This document shows positions 19,435 to 29,005 of a stretch of 64,000 nucleotides of DNA, in pieces (position 1 is the first letter of the stretch; each line of letters begins with the position of its first letter). Source of the DNA: Rhizobium glycinendophyticum (GTDB lineage: Bacteria > Pseudomonadota > Alphaproteobacteria > Rhizobiales > Rhizobiaceae); contig NZ_VFYP01000001.1 of assembly GCF_006443685.1 (NCBI RefSeq), forward strand, positions 2,914,001-2,978,000. The letters run 5' to 3'. A program made the translations under genes and the position numbers. Under the pieces are notes generated by a model. That model did not search any database, was not told where the DNA came from, and worked only from the letters and a program-made list of their open reading frames with translations.

Positions 19435-19938
19435 ATGGCAAGCTTCAGCGAAGCCCGCGAAAACCCGGTAGAACAGCTCTGGGAAGAGATCGAGGATATT
19501 CATGCCGGCATGCTCGGCCTCGCCGGTTCCGACATGCATATGCGGCCCATGGCGCCCTTTGCCGATCACCGCACCAACACCATCTGGTTCTTCACCAAGA
19601 CCGACACCGATCTCGTCAAGGCGCTGCGTCCCGGCAGCCGTGGTCATTTCTGCGTCGTCGGCAAGAACCACGATTACCACGCCTGCCTCTCCGGCCCTCT
19701 GACGGCCGTCAAGGACAGCGCGAAGATCGACGAATACTGGAATTCGGTCGTCGCCGCCTGGTATGAAGGCGGCAAGTCGGACCCGAGCCTCGTGCTCCTG
19801 TCGCTGTCGCTCGACGACGGCGAGATCTGGGCTTCGACCGGCAGCACGGTCAAGTTTGGCTGGGAAATCGCCAAGGCGAACCTCGATCCCGAAAAGATGC
19901 CCGACGTCGGCGTCCACCGCCACGTCCGCTTCGCCTGA
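19435..19938 (+). CDS. Pyridoxamine 5'-phosphate oxidase-like stress protein
   Basis: A 167-residue protein of the split-barrel flavin-binding fold, similar to general stress protein 26. Typical segments are LRPGSRGHFCVV-like (MRPMAPFADHRTNTIWFFT at about 40-58, then LRPGSRGHFCVVGKNHDYHA) and a C-terminal VKFGWEIAKANL. Members bind FMN, FAD or F420, and the true substrate is rarely known. The ATG follows AGGAG by nine bases. It is divergent from the YebC-family gene and convergent with the MBL-fold gene. Confidence 0.85.
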   Translation: MASFSEARENPVEQLWEEIEDIHAGMLGLAGSDMHMRPMAPFADHRTNTIWFFTKTDTDLVKALRPGSRGHFCVVGKNHDYHACLSGPLTAVKDSAKIDEYWNSVVAAWYEGGKSDPSLVLLSLSLDDGEIWASTGSTVKFGWEIAKANLDPEKMPDVGVHRHVRFA

Positions 19939-19946
19939 GGGAAGCG

Positions 19947-20789
19947 TCACACCCCCGCGAGAACCAGGATCAGCGGCTTCTTCGGCAAGGTCCGCATGGA
20001 CACCGTGAAGCCGCTGTTTTGCGACCGCTCGATGTCGAAGCTGTCGTCGAACATCGCCAGGAAGCTATCGACGATCGGTCCGCGGCGATGCATCGGCAGG
20101 ACTACGGCCGACCTCAGGCGCTTGATCGTCCGGCTCATGCTCTCTGCGCCCATGGTGAGCCCACCATCCACCGGCACCATCACGATATCCAGCCGACCGA
20201 TCTCCGCATAATGCGCATCGGTGAGCTCGTGATGCAGGTGACCGAGATGGCCGATGCACAGGCCAGCCACCTCGAAGATGAAGATTGAATTGCCGTTCGG
20301 CTCGAACTCCCCGCCCCAGCTGCGAATATCGGTCGAGACATTGCGGACATAAGCGTCACCGACGACGATCCTGTGCTCGATCTTCTCGCCCGGCCGCGCT
20401 TCATTCCAGCCCTGCAACACCGTTGCAATCGCCGGATCAGGGTTCATTGTGTAGTGGCTCGAATGCGCCTTGTTCATCGTCACGACATCGGGTGTCCGTG
20501 AGGTGCGAAGCCAACCGTTGAAGTCGGTGGCGATCGAGACGCCACCCGGTGTGTCGATCTGGAAGGTCGAATGGCCGACGAAGCTGATCGTCACGTCTTC
20601 CTGAAGCTGTGCCGGAATGACGGATCCACCGACGCTGGCGGTTGGATTGTAGCTCGCGAACTGAACCTGCGGCAGGGCTTGCGCGATCAACTGGCATTGG
20701 CTGACCGGCGGTCGCTCGGCCTCCTGCGCAAGAACACCTTGCGCAACCAGCAATAGGGCCAAGCTCGAAAACACCAGTCTCAGCATCAT
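19947..20789 (-). CDS. Exported MBL-fold metallohydrolase-like protein
   Basis: A 280-residue protein beginning with a signal peptide (MMLRLVFSSLALLLVAQGVLAQ). The rest has the beta-lactamase-like order of the UlaG/YtnP type: ISFVGHSTFQIDTPGGVSIATDF (about 63-85), then MNKAHSSHYTMNPD at the place of the HxHxDH motif, GHLGHLHHELTDAH, a VPVDGG turn, and VLPMHRRGP. The metal motif is thus reduced to HSSHY, so activity is uncertain. An open frame extends 30 codons upstream, but the double ATG at 20784-20789 starts the signal peptide. It converges on the stress-protein gene. Confidence 0.75.
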   Translation of the reverse strand: MMLRLVFSSLALLLVAQGVLAQEAERPPVSQCQLIAQALPQVQFASYNPTASVGGSVIPAQLQEDVTISFVGHSTFQIDTPGGVSIATDFNGWLRTSRTPDVVTMNKAHSSHYTMNPDPAIATVLQGWNEARPGEKIEHRIVVGDAYVRNVSTDIRSWGGEFEPNGNSIFIFEVAGLCIGHLGHLHHELTDAHYAEIGRLDIVMVPVDGGLTMGAESMSRTIKRLRSAVVLPMHRRGPIVDSFLAMFDDSFDIERSQNSGFTVSMRTLPKKPLILVLAGV

Positions 20790-20900
20790 GCCGCTCCCGC
20801 ATCGCCTTCGCGTCCATAAACGAAGCATGCGGCACCGGCGGCAGCGCGTAAAGCGGAGCGGTCGGCTCCGAGGCGTCACAATGGTGTTATCGAGGGAAAG

Positions 20901-21725
20901 TCACGCCCAGAAAGGCGGGATCGTTTCTGCCAGCCGGGGTCCGATACGCAGCGGCGCAATCTTCTCCGCCAGCCCCGTGGCATCGGAAATCTCGACGCCG
21001 ACGCCGCAGATGGTCGCCGGGCCGGATGCTGCCTCGAAGCGGCCCTTGGGCATTTTCGAGATGAAGCGGTTGAGCGGCTCTTCCTTCTCCATGCCGAGCG
21101 AGGAGTCGTAATCGCCGCACATGCCGGCATCCGACATATAGGCCGTGCCGCCGTTCAGGATCTGGTGGTCGGCGGTCGGGACATGGGTGTGGGTGCCGAC
21201 GACGAAGCTGGCGCGCCCATCGACGAAATGGCCGAAACACTGCTTCTCGCTCGTTGCTTCCGCATGGAAGTCGAAGACGATGACATCTGCCTGCTCCTTC
21301 AGCGGGGCGGCAGCAAGGATGCTCTCCGCCGACTTGAAGGGATCGTCGAGTTCCGGATGCATGAAGACGCGGCCCATGATGTTGGCGACGAGCACGCGCG
21401 CGCCGTTGCGGGCATAGAAGAGGCCCGAGCCCTTGCCCGGTGTGCCGGCAGGATAATTGGCCGGCCGCAGGAACTGGTCATGCCGGGTGCAGAAGGAGAC
21501 GGCTTCCTTCTGGTCCCAGACATGGTTGCCGGTGGTAACGACATCGGCGCCGGCATTGATCGTCTCGAGATAGATGTCCTCGGTAATGCCGAAGCCGCCG
21601 GCGGCATTTTCGCCATTGACGATGACGAAATCCAGTTTCAGATCGGAAATGAGGCCCGGCAACCGCTCCCACACAGCCGTCCGTCCGGTTTTGCCCACCA
21701 TATCTCCGAGAAACAGAAGTCGCAT
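20901..21725 (-). CDS. YmdB-family metallophosphoesterase (TIGR00282)
   Basis: A 274-residue calcineurin-like phosphoesterase with LFLGDMVGKTGR at the N-terminus, NGENAAGGFGI, TTGNHVWD, FDFHAEATSEK and VVGTHTHVPTAD. These are the metal-binding motifs of the YmdB group, described as 2',3'-cyclic nucleotide phosphodiesterases. ATG 21725 gives the standard start; a TTG nine bases further up touches the stop of the upstream cyclo-ligase gene. The two genes are adjacent on the same strand and probably co-transcribed. Confidence 0.94.
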   Translation of the reverse strand: MRLLFLGDMVGKTGRTAVWERLPGLISDLKLDFVIVNGENAAGGFGITEDIYLETINAGADVVTTGNHVWDQKEAVSFCTRHDQFLRPANYPAGTPGKGSGLFYARNGARVLVANIMGRVFMHPELDDPFKSAESILAAAPLKEQADVIVFDFHAEATSEKQCFGHFVDGRASFVVGTHTHVPTADHQILNGGTAYMSDAGMCGDYDSSLGMEKEEPLNRFISKMPKGRFEAASGPATICGVGVEISDATGLAEKIAPLRIGPRLAETIPPFWA

Positions 21726-21734
21726 TTCGTCCAA

Positions 21735-22316
21735 TCACTCCATGAATGTTCTGAGGCCACTTTCCGTCAGAACGGCCTCGAGCCGGACGTCATGCGCTTC
21801 ATCGGGCACTTCTGCCACCTCCTGACAGTCGAATGCAATGCCGATCAGGCGCGGATTACGTCCTTTTTCCCGCAAACGCGCGATTGCGCGGTCATAATGG
21901 CCCGCTCCATAGCCGATCCGGTTGCCCTTTGCATCGAATGCCGAGAGCGGCACGAGCAGGAGGTCGGGATCCAGAACCTCGGCCTCCGGCCCGGGTCCGC
22001 GCGTCCCGAACCCGGTATCGACCAGTTCCGCGCCGGTAACGAGTTCGCGAAAGACGATGGTTTCCTTGTCCATCACCACAGGCAGGCAGAGACGCGCGCC
22101 CCGCGCCTTCAACCGTGCCATCAATGGCCGGATATCCGCCTCCGACCGGATCGGGAAGAAGCCCGACACCACCATCCCGGGTTCGAGATCGATCGCCTCG
22201 CCCGCGAAGTCGGCCATGGCCAGACCAAACTCCAGCCTGACGGCTGGATCGATCTGATCCCGCAGTGCCAGGCGCTCATTGCGCAGCGCCGCCTTCAAAG
22301 CCCGTTTTTCCAACAT
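21735..22316 (-). CDS. 5-formyltetrahydrofolate cyclo-ligase (YgfA/Fau)
   Basis: A 193-residue protein. It converts 5-formyl-THF to 5,10-methenyl-THF using ATP. Motifs include KRALKAALRNERLAL at the N-terminus, SGFFPIRSEADIRPL, DLLLVPLSAFDAKGNRIGYGAGHYDRAI (the GYGxGxYDR phosphate-binding signature), and IGIAFDCQEV. ATG 22316 was chosen because the upstream 23 codons lack similarity to the family start. In many proteobacteria this gene follows zapA and the 6S RNA gene; here a chemoreceptor gene on the other strand lies between them. Confidence 0.94.
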   Translation of the reverse strand: MLEKRALKAALRNERLALRDQIDPAVRLEFGLAMADFAGEAIDLEPGMVVSGFFPIRSEADIRPLMARLKARGARLCLPVVMDKETIVFRELVTGAELVDTGFGTRGPGPEAEVLDPDLLLVPLSAFDAKGNRIGYGAGHYDRAIARLREKGRNPRLIGIAFDCQEVAEVPDEAHDVRLEAVLTESGLRTFME

Positions 22317-22478
22317 TCTCACCTCACAGACCGAAGACCCCCACATTTGGGGAGGGTGATCGATGACTTTTGTCAATTTTATCATTCGTCAAGATCTTGG
22401 GAGCTAAGCATCAAAAGGGAGGACTAACTGAATAGCTCTATATTCAAGCAAGAGCGAATATTTAAGGGGCACCATTGC

Positions 22479-24497
22479 ATGAAGATCCTCTCGCGCTTCG
22501 GCATCACAAAGACAATCACCGCCACGACAGTTTTGATCCTGGTCGCGTCGCTCGGCGCCGTCTCCTGGGTCATCTCGGGCAGCATTGCAACCCGCATTCA
22601 GGAACAGGCGATCAGCGGCCAGGATGCCAGCTTGCGCACGGCTGCCACGATCATTGAGCGCGACCTGCCGGGCACCAAGATCACGTGGGCTTCGAACGGC
22701 AACGTCGACCGGATCGTCATGCAGGCGATCCCGAAGGAATTCAACGACCACACGATGATCGACACGATCGGACGGATGACGGGCCAGACCGCGACGATCT
22801 TCGCCTGGGATGCCGAGAGCAAGGACTTCTGGCGCCGGACGACCAATATCATCAAGCCGGATGGCAAGCGCGCCGTCGGAACCGCACTTGGACAGACGGG
22901 CGCCGTCTATCCCTTCGCCAGCAAGGGTGAGGTCTATCGCGGCGAGGCCGTGATCCTGGATGTACCCTATTACACCATCTACCAGCCGATCTTCTCTCCG
23001 ACAGGTGACGTCATCGGCATTCTCTATGCCGGCGTCCGCTCGGCCGACATCAACGGCATCGCGACCGAAATGGCTTGGGCGATCGGCACAACGGCCCTGA
23101 TCGTTCTCGTCATTGCAACTGCCCTCATCGCACTCTTCGTCCGTCAGATCGTCGGCGCCCTGCCGCGCATCACCGGCGTCGCCGACCAATTGGCAAGCGG
23201 CCATCTGGAAACCGACGTGCCGCATCAGGACCTGAAGAACGAGATTGGCGCACTTGCGCGTTCAATCAACGTCTTCCGTGAAAGCGCGATCCAGAAGATC
23301 GAGATCGAACGCCGCGCCGCCGACGCCGTCGCCCAGGGCGAGCGCGAACGCCAGGAACGCGAAGCCGCCAAGGCCGAGGACGCCAAGGCCGTCGAACAGG
23401 CCGTCGATGTGCTGGCACAGTGTCTACACAAGCTGAGCGACGGTGACCTGACCGTGCGGATCGATCAGGCCTTCACCGGCAATCTCGACAAGCTGCGCGT
23501 CGACTTCAACACCTCCGTCGAGAAGCTGAGCAGCACCCTCGGCGACATCCGTGCCGAGACCTCCGGCATCGAAGCGAGCTCCGCCGAAATGCGCTCTGCA
23601 ACCGATGACCTGTCAAAGCGGACCGAACAGCAGGCCGCCTCGCTGGAAGAGACCTCTGCGGCGCTCGAAGAGATTACGGCGACCGTCCGTGGATCCTCGG
23701 CCAAGGCCGACCAGGCTGCCCAGATCGCGGCCGTCGCCCGCCAGAGCACGGAAAGCTCGAGCAAGGTCGTCTCTGATGCCATCGATGCCATGAGCCGCAT
23801 CGAACAGGCCTCCAGCGAAATCTCCAAGATCATCAACGTGATCGACGAGATCGCCTTCCAGACCAACTTGCTCGCCCTCAACGCCGGCGTCGAAGCGGCG
23901 CGTGCCGGTGAAGCCGGCAAGGGTTTTGCCGTTGTTGCCCAGGAAGTGCGCGAACTCGCCCAGCGCTCGGCCAATGCCGCCAAGGATATCAAGGCGCTGA
24001 TCAACAAGTCGGGCGAAGCCGTTGCCGGCGGCGTTTCTCTCGTCCAGCAGACGGGAACGGCACTCGGCGAAATCTCCGGCCAGGTGGCTTCGATCAACGA
24101 ACACATCTCGGCTATCGCCTCTGCTGCCCGCGAACAGTCGACGGCGCTGAACGAGATCAACGGCTCGGTCAACCACATGGACCAGTTCACCCAGAAGAAC
24201 GCCGCCATGGTCGAGGAGGCAACCGCCGTTACCCATCGCCTGGCAGACAGCGCGCGCGTGCTGGCGGGCCTGATCGGCCAGTTCCAGACCGCAGATGGCC
24301 ATCGCGCCGTACAGGCTCCGGCCCCGTCTTATCAGTCGGCCGCCCCTGCCCCGCGGTCGGCCGCACCGCGTGCAATCGAAAGCCAGTCTCGCCCGGCGCC
24401 CTCGCCGGCCCGTTCCATGGTCGGCAAGCTGACGAAAGCTTTCGGCGGCGCTGCCACCGCAACGGCCGCAGCACGAGACAACTGGGAAGAATTCTGA
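22479..24497 (+). CDS. Methyl-accepting chemotaxis protein with Cache-type sensor
   Basis: A 672-residue transmembrane chemoreceptor. TM1 is about residues 11-33; a periplasmic Cache-type sensor covers about 36-195 ([53 protein letters not shown]); TM2 is about 202-225. HAMP and a second linker follow (about 227-375), then the signalling domain with hairpin tip [21 protein letters not shown]. The last five residues, NWEEF, are the CheR/CheB tether. It should sense a small external ligand, not identifiable here. It lies on the opposite strand to its neighbours, between the 6S RNA candidate and the cyclo-ligase gene. Confidence 0.95.
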   Translation: MKILSRFGITKTITATTVLILVASLGAVSWVISGSIATRIQEQAISGQDASLRTAATIIERDLPGTKITWASNGNVDRIVMQAIPKEFNDHTMIDTIGRMTGQTATIFAWDAESKDFWRRTTNIIKPDGKRAVGTALGQTGAVYPFASKGEVYRGEAVILDVPYYTIYQPIFSPTGDVIGILYAGVRSADINGIATEMAWAIGTTALIVLVIATALIALFVRQIVGALPRITGVADQLASGHLETDVPHQDLKNEIGALARSINVFRESAIQKIEIERRAADAVAQGERERQEREAAKAEDAKAVEQAVDVLAQCLHKLSDGDLTVRIDQAFTGNLDKLRVDFNTSVEKLSSTLGDIRAETSGIEASSAEMRSATDDLSKRTEQQAASLEETSAALEEITATVRGSSAKADQAAQIAAVARQSTESSSKVVSDAIDAMSRIEQASSEISKIINVIDEIAFQTNLLALNAGVEAARAGEAGKGFAVVAQEVRELAQRSANAAKDIKALINKSGEAVAGGVSLVQQTGTALGEISGQVASINEHISAIASAAREQSTALNEINGSVNHMDQFTQKNAAMVEEATAVTHRLADSARVLAGLIGQFQTADGHRAVQAPAPSYQSAAPAPRSAAPRAIESQSRPAPSPARSMVGKLTKAFGGAATATAAARDNWEEF

Positions 24498-24518
24498 CCG
24501 ACGAGTAGCTTCAAAGAC

Positions 24519-24550
24519 AAAGCCGTTGCGAGCAATCGCGGCGGCTTTTT
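24519..24550 (+). terminator. Rho-independent terminator after the chemoreceptor gene
   Basis: AAAGCCGTTGCGA (24519-24531) pairs imperfectly with TCGCGGCGGCTTT and is followed by TT. It starts 22 bases after the stop codon and just before the 3' end of the convergent 6S RNA candidate. Confidence 0.65.
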
Positions 24551-24566
24551 GCGTGATGTCTTGAAT

Positions 24567-24730
24567 AAAGTGCGATCCACGGCAACCGATGGAGATTTAC
24601 GATCCTGGGTGCCTACAAACGTAGGTGGGCGCCATATGTCCGAGCCCACGGGCCCGGTCAGGGACAGCTCCCTTTGGATCGAGTATGGCCCCAGGGATTG
24701 TGGTTCCTGTCGTGAGGCGCAGACCGCAAG
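24567..24730 (-). ncRNA. ssrS: 6S RNA (ssrS) candidate
   Basis: This roughly 160-base intergenic stretch between zapA and the chemoreceptor folds, by eye on the minus strand, into one long interrupted hairpin. The 5' UGCGGUC pairs with GAUCGCA near the 3' end, CACG with CGUG, and GGAACC with GGUUGCC. After a bulged centre, CCUGGG pairs with CCCAGG, and GUGGGC/GCCCAC and CUAC/GUAG hairpins lie inside. Length, fold and position downstream of zapA fit 6S RNA, which holds sigma-70 RNA polymerase in stationary phase. The ends are estimates from the promoter-like box and the closing stem. Confidence 0.75.
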
Positions 24731-24734
24731 TCAG

Positions 24735-24764
24735 ATATAGGCGTTTCGGGACCGATCCGCCAGT
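24735..24764 (-). promoter_or_regulatory. Promoter of the 6S RNA candidate
   Basis: On the minus strand ACTGGC, 18 bases, then CTATAT, which is the exact rhizobial -10 consensus. It lies about seven bases upstream of the predicted 5' end. The -35 match is weak. Confidence 0.5.
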
Positions 24765-24805
24765 GGCAAGAATAACAAACTGACGCGCGAGATCAGAAGC
24801 AAAGA

Positions 24806-25189
24806 TCAGCTGTCCTGGCTTGCCGGTGCCGGCCGCTGGGTGAGCTTGCGGGTAATGCCGTTCAGCCGCTCGGCGACTTCGATCAGTGTCTGGGCCACCG
24901 CCTCGTCGCGCTTGCTTGCACCATCGAGCACACTGTCGCGCCCTTGCCTCAGATCGGCTAGCTCGCGTTCGGCCGAGGAAAGCCGGCGGTTGAGTTCCGC
25001 CATCTCGTCCATCACCATGATACCGGCCATGACGGTGATCCTGAGATCGCCGATCTCACCGAACTGGCTCTTCAAATGGCTGACATAACGGTCGAACTGG
25101 CCGGCGAGCGTGGTCAGATGGGGCTCCTGCCCCTCCTCGCACGCCATGCGATAGGCCTTGCCGTCGATCGTGACTGTCACCTGGGCCAT
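24806..25189 (-). CDS. zapA: Cell division protein ZapA
   Basis: A 127-residue FtsZ-associated protein. The N-terminal globular part (QVTVTIDGKAYRMACEEGQE, residues 3-22, then LTTLAGQFDRYV) and a C-terminal coiled coil (about 70-100: EMAELNRRLSSAERELADL) match ZapA, which bundles FtsZ filaments at midcell. ATG 25189 gives the conserved start. It lies downstream of a DUF4164 gene on the same strand and upstream of the 6S RNA candidate, the common proteobacterial order. Confidence 0.93.
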   Translation of the reverse strand: MAQVTVTIDGKAYRMACEEGQEPHLTTLAGQFDRYVSHLKSQFGEIGDLRITVMAGIMVMDEMAELNRRLSSAERELADLRQGRDSVLDGASKRDEAVAQTLIEVAERLNGITRKLTQRPAPASQDS

Positions 25190-25273
25190 CGGCCATCCCA
25201 CTCTTCGTTTACAAGGCCGGGACGACGCCCAACACCAAATCACACAATTGGCAGGCGCCGACGCCCGGACCAC

Positions 25274-25546
25274 TCACCGATCGAGGACGGCCCGGATCGT
25301 CTCCATGGCCGTCACAAGCCTCCGCGATACCTCGCGGTTGACCTCTTCCAGGCTGTTGGCCCGGAACTGCGACTCGTCGAGTTCCTGTGCCAACCGCGCG
25401 CGGTCGGCATGAACGCGGCGCACCTCTGCGTCGATTTCACTGCTTTCCCGCTCCGCCTCAAAGCGCATGTCGACGGCATTTTCGAGGCCGCCCACGGCCT
25501 GACGAAGCGCCGCGAGCGCGGCTTCGACCGAATTTTCCACCGGCAT
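25274..25546 (-). CDS. DUF4164-family small coiled-coil protein
   Basis: A 90-residue protein, almost entirely heptad-like and highly charged (ALRQAVGGLENAVDMRFEAE, then EIDAEVRRVHADRARLAQEL). It matches the DUF4164 family found next to zapA in Rhizobiales. No function is established; the neighbour suggests a division-related role. The start was set at the ATG giving MPVENSVE; a GTG 96 bases upstream is possible. Confidence 0.8.
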   Translation of the reverse strand: MPVENSVEAALAALRQAVGGLENAVDMRFEAERESSEIDAEVRRVHADRARLAQELDESQFRANSLEEVNREVSRRLVTAMETIRAVLDR

Positions 25547-25885
25547 CCTTGACCTCTGCCTCGTTGCTGCGCGTTCGTTTTCACGAATCGTCCAAGCAAT
25601 CCGGGTGATTTGAGCGGCGACAGTAAGCCCCGCGCTCGGCACGCGTCAATAAAGCGCGGCCATCCGGCACAGTCCAATTCTGTGGAATACACGTGCGATC
25701 TGCCCGTACGGAAGCCAGCGGGCGAGATCGCACAGGAAAGCGGCAAACCGATGTGATCTTGCACGATAAAAGGCTTCTATCGGGCCATTTTGTTGACTTG
25801 CGCGACGCACCTGATATGGATCGCTCGCTTCTCATTTGGTCCTGTGAAAGGGCCGTGATTGACACTGCGAACCAGCGGACTAGCC
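25547..25885. promoter_or_regulatory. Divergent promoter region between the DUF4164 gene and tkt, with a long hairpin
   Basis: These 339 non-coding bases separate two divergent genes. GTGCGATCTGCCCG (25693-25706) pairs with CGGGC plus AGATCGCAC (25719-25733) in a 14-bp stem with one bulged G and a 12-base loop. A possible tkt promoter lies at TTGTTG (25790-25795), 16 bases, then TGATAT. I see no coding potential or tRNA here. Confidence 0.4.
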
Positions 25886-27868
25886 ATGATCTCTCCAGAA
25901 AAACATAACCGGATGGCGAACGCGATCCGTTTCCTCGCCATGGATGCCGTCGAGAAGGCCAATTCCGGCCATCCCGGCCTTCCCCTCGGCGCGGCTGACG
26001 TCGCCACGGTCCTGTTCGGCCGTTATCTGAAGTTCGATCCGAAGAACCCGCTCTGGCCCGACCGCGACCGTTTCGTGCTGTCGGCCGGCCATGGCTCGAT
26101 GCTCCTCTATTCGTTGCTCTATCTAACCGGCTACGAGGACATGACGATCGAGGACATCAAGTCCTTCCGTCAACTCGGCGCCAAGACCGCCGGCCATCCG
26201 GAATACGGGCATGCCTCCGGCATTGAAACCACCACCGGTCCGCTCGGCCAGGGCATTGCCAATGCCGTCGGCATGGCGATCGCCGAGCGCAAGCTCTCCG
26301 AAGAGTTCGGCTCCGACCTGCAGAGCCACTACACCTATGCGCTGGTCGGCGACGGCTGCCTCATGGAAGGCATCAGCCAGGAGGCCATCGCGCTTGCCGG
26401 CCACCTGAAGCTGAACAAGCTCATCGTCATCTGGGACGACAACAAGATTACCATCGACGGCGCTGTCTCGCTGTCGGACTCGACCGACCAGATCGCCCGC
26501 CTGAAGTCGGCCAACTGGAACACCATCGAGATCGACGGTCACAACCCGGACGAGATCGCAGCCGCGATCGAAGCCGCGCACAAGTCCGACAAGCCGACCT
26601 TCATTGCCGCCAAGACCATTATCGGCTTCGGCGCCCCGAACAAGCAGGGCACCCACAAGGTTCACGGCTCGCCGCTTGGTGCAGAAGAAATCGCTGCCGC
26701 CCGCAAATCGCTCAACTGGGAAGCCGAAGCCTTCTCCGTTCCGGCTGACGTGCTGGACGCTTGGCGTCTGGTCGGCCTGCGCTCCAACAAGGCGCGCAAG
26801 GAATGGGAAGAGCGCCTGGCGAAAGCCGACACGGAGAAGCGCGCCGAGTTCAACCGCCGCTTTGCCGGCGACCTGCCAGGTGGCTTCGACACCGCGATCG
26901 ACGCCTTCAAGCAGAAGATCGCCGCCAATAACCCGACGGTTGCCACCCGCAAGGCTTCGGAAGACGTCCTGGAAGTGATCAACGGGCTGCTGCCGGAAAC
27001 GCTTGGCGGTTCCGCTGACCTGACGCCGTCGAACAACACTAAGACCAGCCAGATGAAGTCGATCACCCCGACCGACTTCTCCGGCCGCTACATGCACTGG
27101 GGCATTCGCGAACATGCGACAGCGGCTGCCATGAACGGTATCGCGCTGCATGGCGGTCTGATCCCCTATTCCGGCGGCTTCCTGATCTTCTCCGATTATT
27201 GCCGTCCGTCGGTGCGTCTGGCCGCCCTCATGGGCATCCGCGTCGTGCATGTCTGGACGCATGACTCCATCGGCGTCGGCGAAGACGGCCCGACCCATCA
27301 GCCGGTCGAGCATTTCGCCGCCCTGCGCGCAATCCCGAACCTGCTCCTCTTCCGTCCGGCCGACGAAACCGAAACGGCGGAATGCTGGCAGATTGCGCTG
27401 AAGGAAAAGCACCGTCCGTCCGGCCTGGCGCTGACCCGCCAGAACCTGATCCCGGCCCGCACCGAATACGAAGACAAGAACCTCTGCGCCCACGGTGCCT
27501 ATGAGCTGATCTCGGCCAGCGACGCCAAGGTTTCGATCTTCGCGTCCGGCTCTGAAGTCGAAATCGCCATCAAGGCGCAGCAGCAGCTGGCCGCCAAGGG
27601 CATTTCGACCCGCGTCGTCTCGGTCCCCTGCTTCGAGCTGTTCGCCGAGCAGGATGCCGACTACCGGGAAGCCATCATCGGCAATGCGCCGGTGAAGATC
27701 GGCGTCGAGGCTGGTATCCGCCAGGGCTGGGACGCGATTATCGGCTCGACCGGCGCCTTTATCGGCATGAAGTCCTTCGGCGCCTCCGGCCCGGCCAAGG
27801 ATCTCTACAAGCATTTCGGCATCACCGCAGAAGCAGTCGTCGCGGCTGCCGAAGCCAAACTTGCCTGA
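25886..27868 (+). CDS. tkt: Transketolase
   Basis: A 660-residue thiamine-diphosphate enzyme of normal length, moving two-carbon units between sugar phosphates in the pentose phosphate pathway. Conserved stretches include [15 protein letters not shown], the ThDP loop [13 protein letters not shown] through [20 protein letters not shown], and [19 protein letters not shown] in the pyrimidine domain. ATG 25886 gives the family start; a TTG at 25859 would add nine residues. It opens a central-carbon cluster followed by gap, pgk and fba, and a 7-bp hairpin separates it from gap. Confidence 0.97.
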   Translation: MISPEKHNRMANAIRFLAMDAVEKANSGHPGLPLGAADVATVLFGRYLKFDPKNPLWPDRDRFVLSAGHGSMLLYSLLYLTGYEDMTIEDIKSFRQLGAKTAGHPEYGHASGIETTTGPLGQGIANAVGMAIAERKLSEEFGSDLQSHYTYALVGDGCLMEGISQEAIALAGHLKLNKLIVIWDDNKITIDGAVSLSDSTDQIARLKSANWNTIEIDGHNPDEIAAAIEAAHKSDKPTFIAAKTIIGFGAPNKQGTHKVHGSPLGAEEIAAARKSLNWEAEAFSVPADVLDAWRLVGLRSNKARKEWEERLAKADTEKRAEFNRRFAGDLPGGFDTAIDAFKQKIAANNPTVATRKASEDVLEVINGLLPETLGGSADLTPSNNTKTSQMKSITPTDFSGRYMHWGIREHATAAAMNGIALHGGLIPYSGGFLIFSDYCRPSVRLAALMGIRVVHVWTHDSIGVGEDGPTHQPVEHFAALRAIPNLLLFRPADETETAECWQIALKEKHRPSGLALTRQNLIPARTEYEDKNLCAHGAYELISASDAKVSIFASGSEVEIAIKAQQQLAAKGISTRVVSVPCFELFAEQDADYREAIIGNAPVKIGVEAGIRQGWDAIIGSTGAFIGMKSFGASGPAKDLYKHFGITAEAVVAAAEAKLA

Positions 27869-27877
27869 CCTTCCCGC

Positions 27878-27900
27878 CAGGGCGTCCTTGTGGCGCCCTG
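27878..27900 (+). other. Hairpin between tkt and gap
   Basis: CAGGGCG and CGCCCTG form a perfect 7-bp stem with a 9-base loop, ten bases after the tkt stop. No T run follows, so it is a weak terminator, an attenuator or a processing site rather than a strong stop. Confidence 0.4.
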
Positions 27901-27940
27901 ACATTGCCCAAGAGCTCACTATTCAATCGGGAGTCCACCA

Positions 27941-28951
27941 ATGACTGTAAAAGTTGCCATCAACGGTTTCGGCCGTATCGGACGTAACGTTCTGCGCGCG
28001 ATCGTCGAATCCGGCCGCACCGACATCGAGGTCGTCGCGATCAACGACCTCGGCCCAGTCGAGACCAACGCCCATCTGCTCCGTTACGATTCCATCCACG
28101 GCAAGTTCCCGGCCGATGTGAAGGTCGAAGGCGACACGATCATCGTCGGCGGCGGCAAGCCGATCAAGGTCACCGCGATCAAGGATCCGGCCACCCTTCC
28201 GCACAAGGAACTCGGCGTCGACATCGCCATGGAATGCACCGGCATCTTCACCTCGAAGGAAAAGGCCTCGGCCCACCTGACCGCTGGCGCCAAGCGCGTC
28301 ATCGTCTCGGCCCCGGCTGACGGCGCTGACCTGACCGTCGTCTTCGGCGTAAACCACGACAAGCTGACCAAGGACCACCTGGTCATCTCCAACGCCTCCT
28401 GCACGACCAACTGCCTGGTTCCGGTCGTCAAGGTCCTGAACGACGCCATCGGCATCGATCACGGCTTCATGACCACGATCCACTCCTACACCGGTGACCA
28501 GCCGACGCTCGACACCATGCACAAGGATCTCTACCGTGCCCGCGCGGCAGCGCTCTCGATGATCCCGACCTCGACCGGCGCCGCCAAGGCCGTCGGCCTA
28601 GTGCTGCCGGAACTGAAGGGCAAGCTGGACGGCACCTCGATCCGCGTGCCGACCCCGAACGTCTCCGTCGTCGACTTCAAGTTCGTCGCCAAGAAGACGA
28701 CCTCGGTCCAGGAAGTCAACGACGCCATCATCGCCGCCTCCAACGGCGCGCTGAAGGGCATTCTCGGCTACACCGACGAGCCGCTGGTCTCCCGCGACTT
28801 CAACCACGACAGCCACTCCTCGATCTTCGCCCTTGACCAGACCAAGGTTCTTGAGGGGAATTTCGTCCGCATCCTGACCTGGTACGACAACGAGTGGGGC
28901 TTCTCCAACCGTATGTCGGACACGGCGGTAGCCCTGTCCAAAACCTTCTGA
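27941..28951 (+). CDS. gap: Glyceraldehyde-3-phosphate dehydrogenase
   Basis: A 336-residue NAD(P)-dependent enzyme, normal length. NAD-binding GFGRIGRN at residues 9-16; catalytic Cys154 in [13 protein letters not shown]; the substrate-binding tract [13 protein letters not shown]; and the C-terminal [11 protein letters not shown]. It works in glycolysis or gluconeogenesis in the cytoplasm. The start has a GGGAG site. A strong terminator follows, so pgk is on a separate transcript. Confidence 0.98.
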   Translation: MTVKVAINGFGRIGRNVLRAIVESGRTDIEVVAINDLGPVETNAHLLRYDSIHGKFPADVKVEGDTIIVGGGKPIKVTAIKDPATLPHKELGVDIAMECTGIFTSKEKASAHLTAGAKRVIVSAPADGADLTVVFGVNHDKLTKDHLVISNASCTTNCLVPVVKVLNDAIGIDHGFMTTIHSYTGDQPTLDTMHKDLYRARAAALSMIPTSTGAAKAVGLVLPELKGKLDGTSIRVPTPNVSVVDFKFVAKKTTSVQEVNDAIIAASNGALKGILGYTDEPLVSRDFNHDSHSSIFALDQTKVLEGNFVRILTWYDNEWGFSNRMSDTAVALSKTF

Positions 28952-28973
28952 TCCCTAGAAATCGCTGTCTCAC

Positions 28974-29005
28974 AAGGGCGGGTTCGCAAGAACCCGCCCT
29001 TTTTT
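28974..29005 (+). terminator. Rho-independent terminator after gap
   Basis: AAGGGCGGGTT (28974-28984) and AACCCGCCCTT (28991-29001) form a perfect 11-bp stem followed by six T residues. Confidence 0.92.

Noticed and set aside
26123-27919. A 598-codon open frame opposite tkt, and similar long frames opposite pyk (54317-55861) and the MFS gene (35555-37075)
   Set aside because: All lie antisense to well-supported enzymes and lack protein-like motifs. They are GC-driven shadows.
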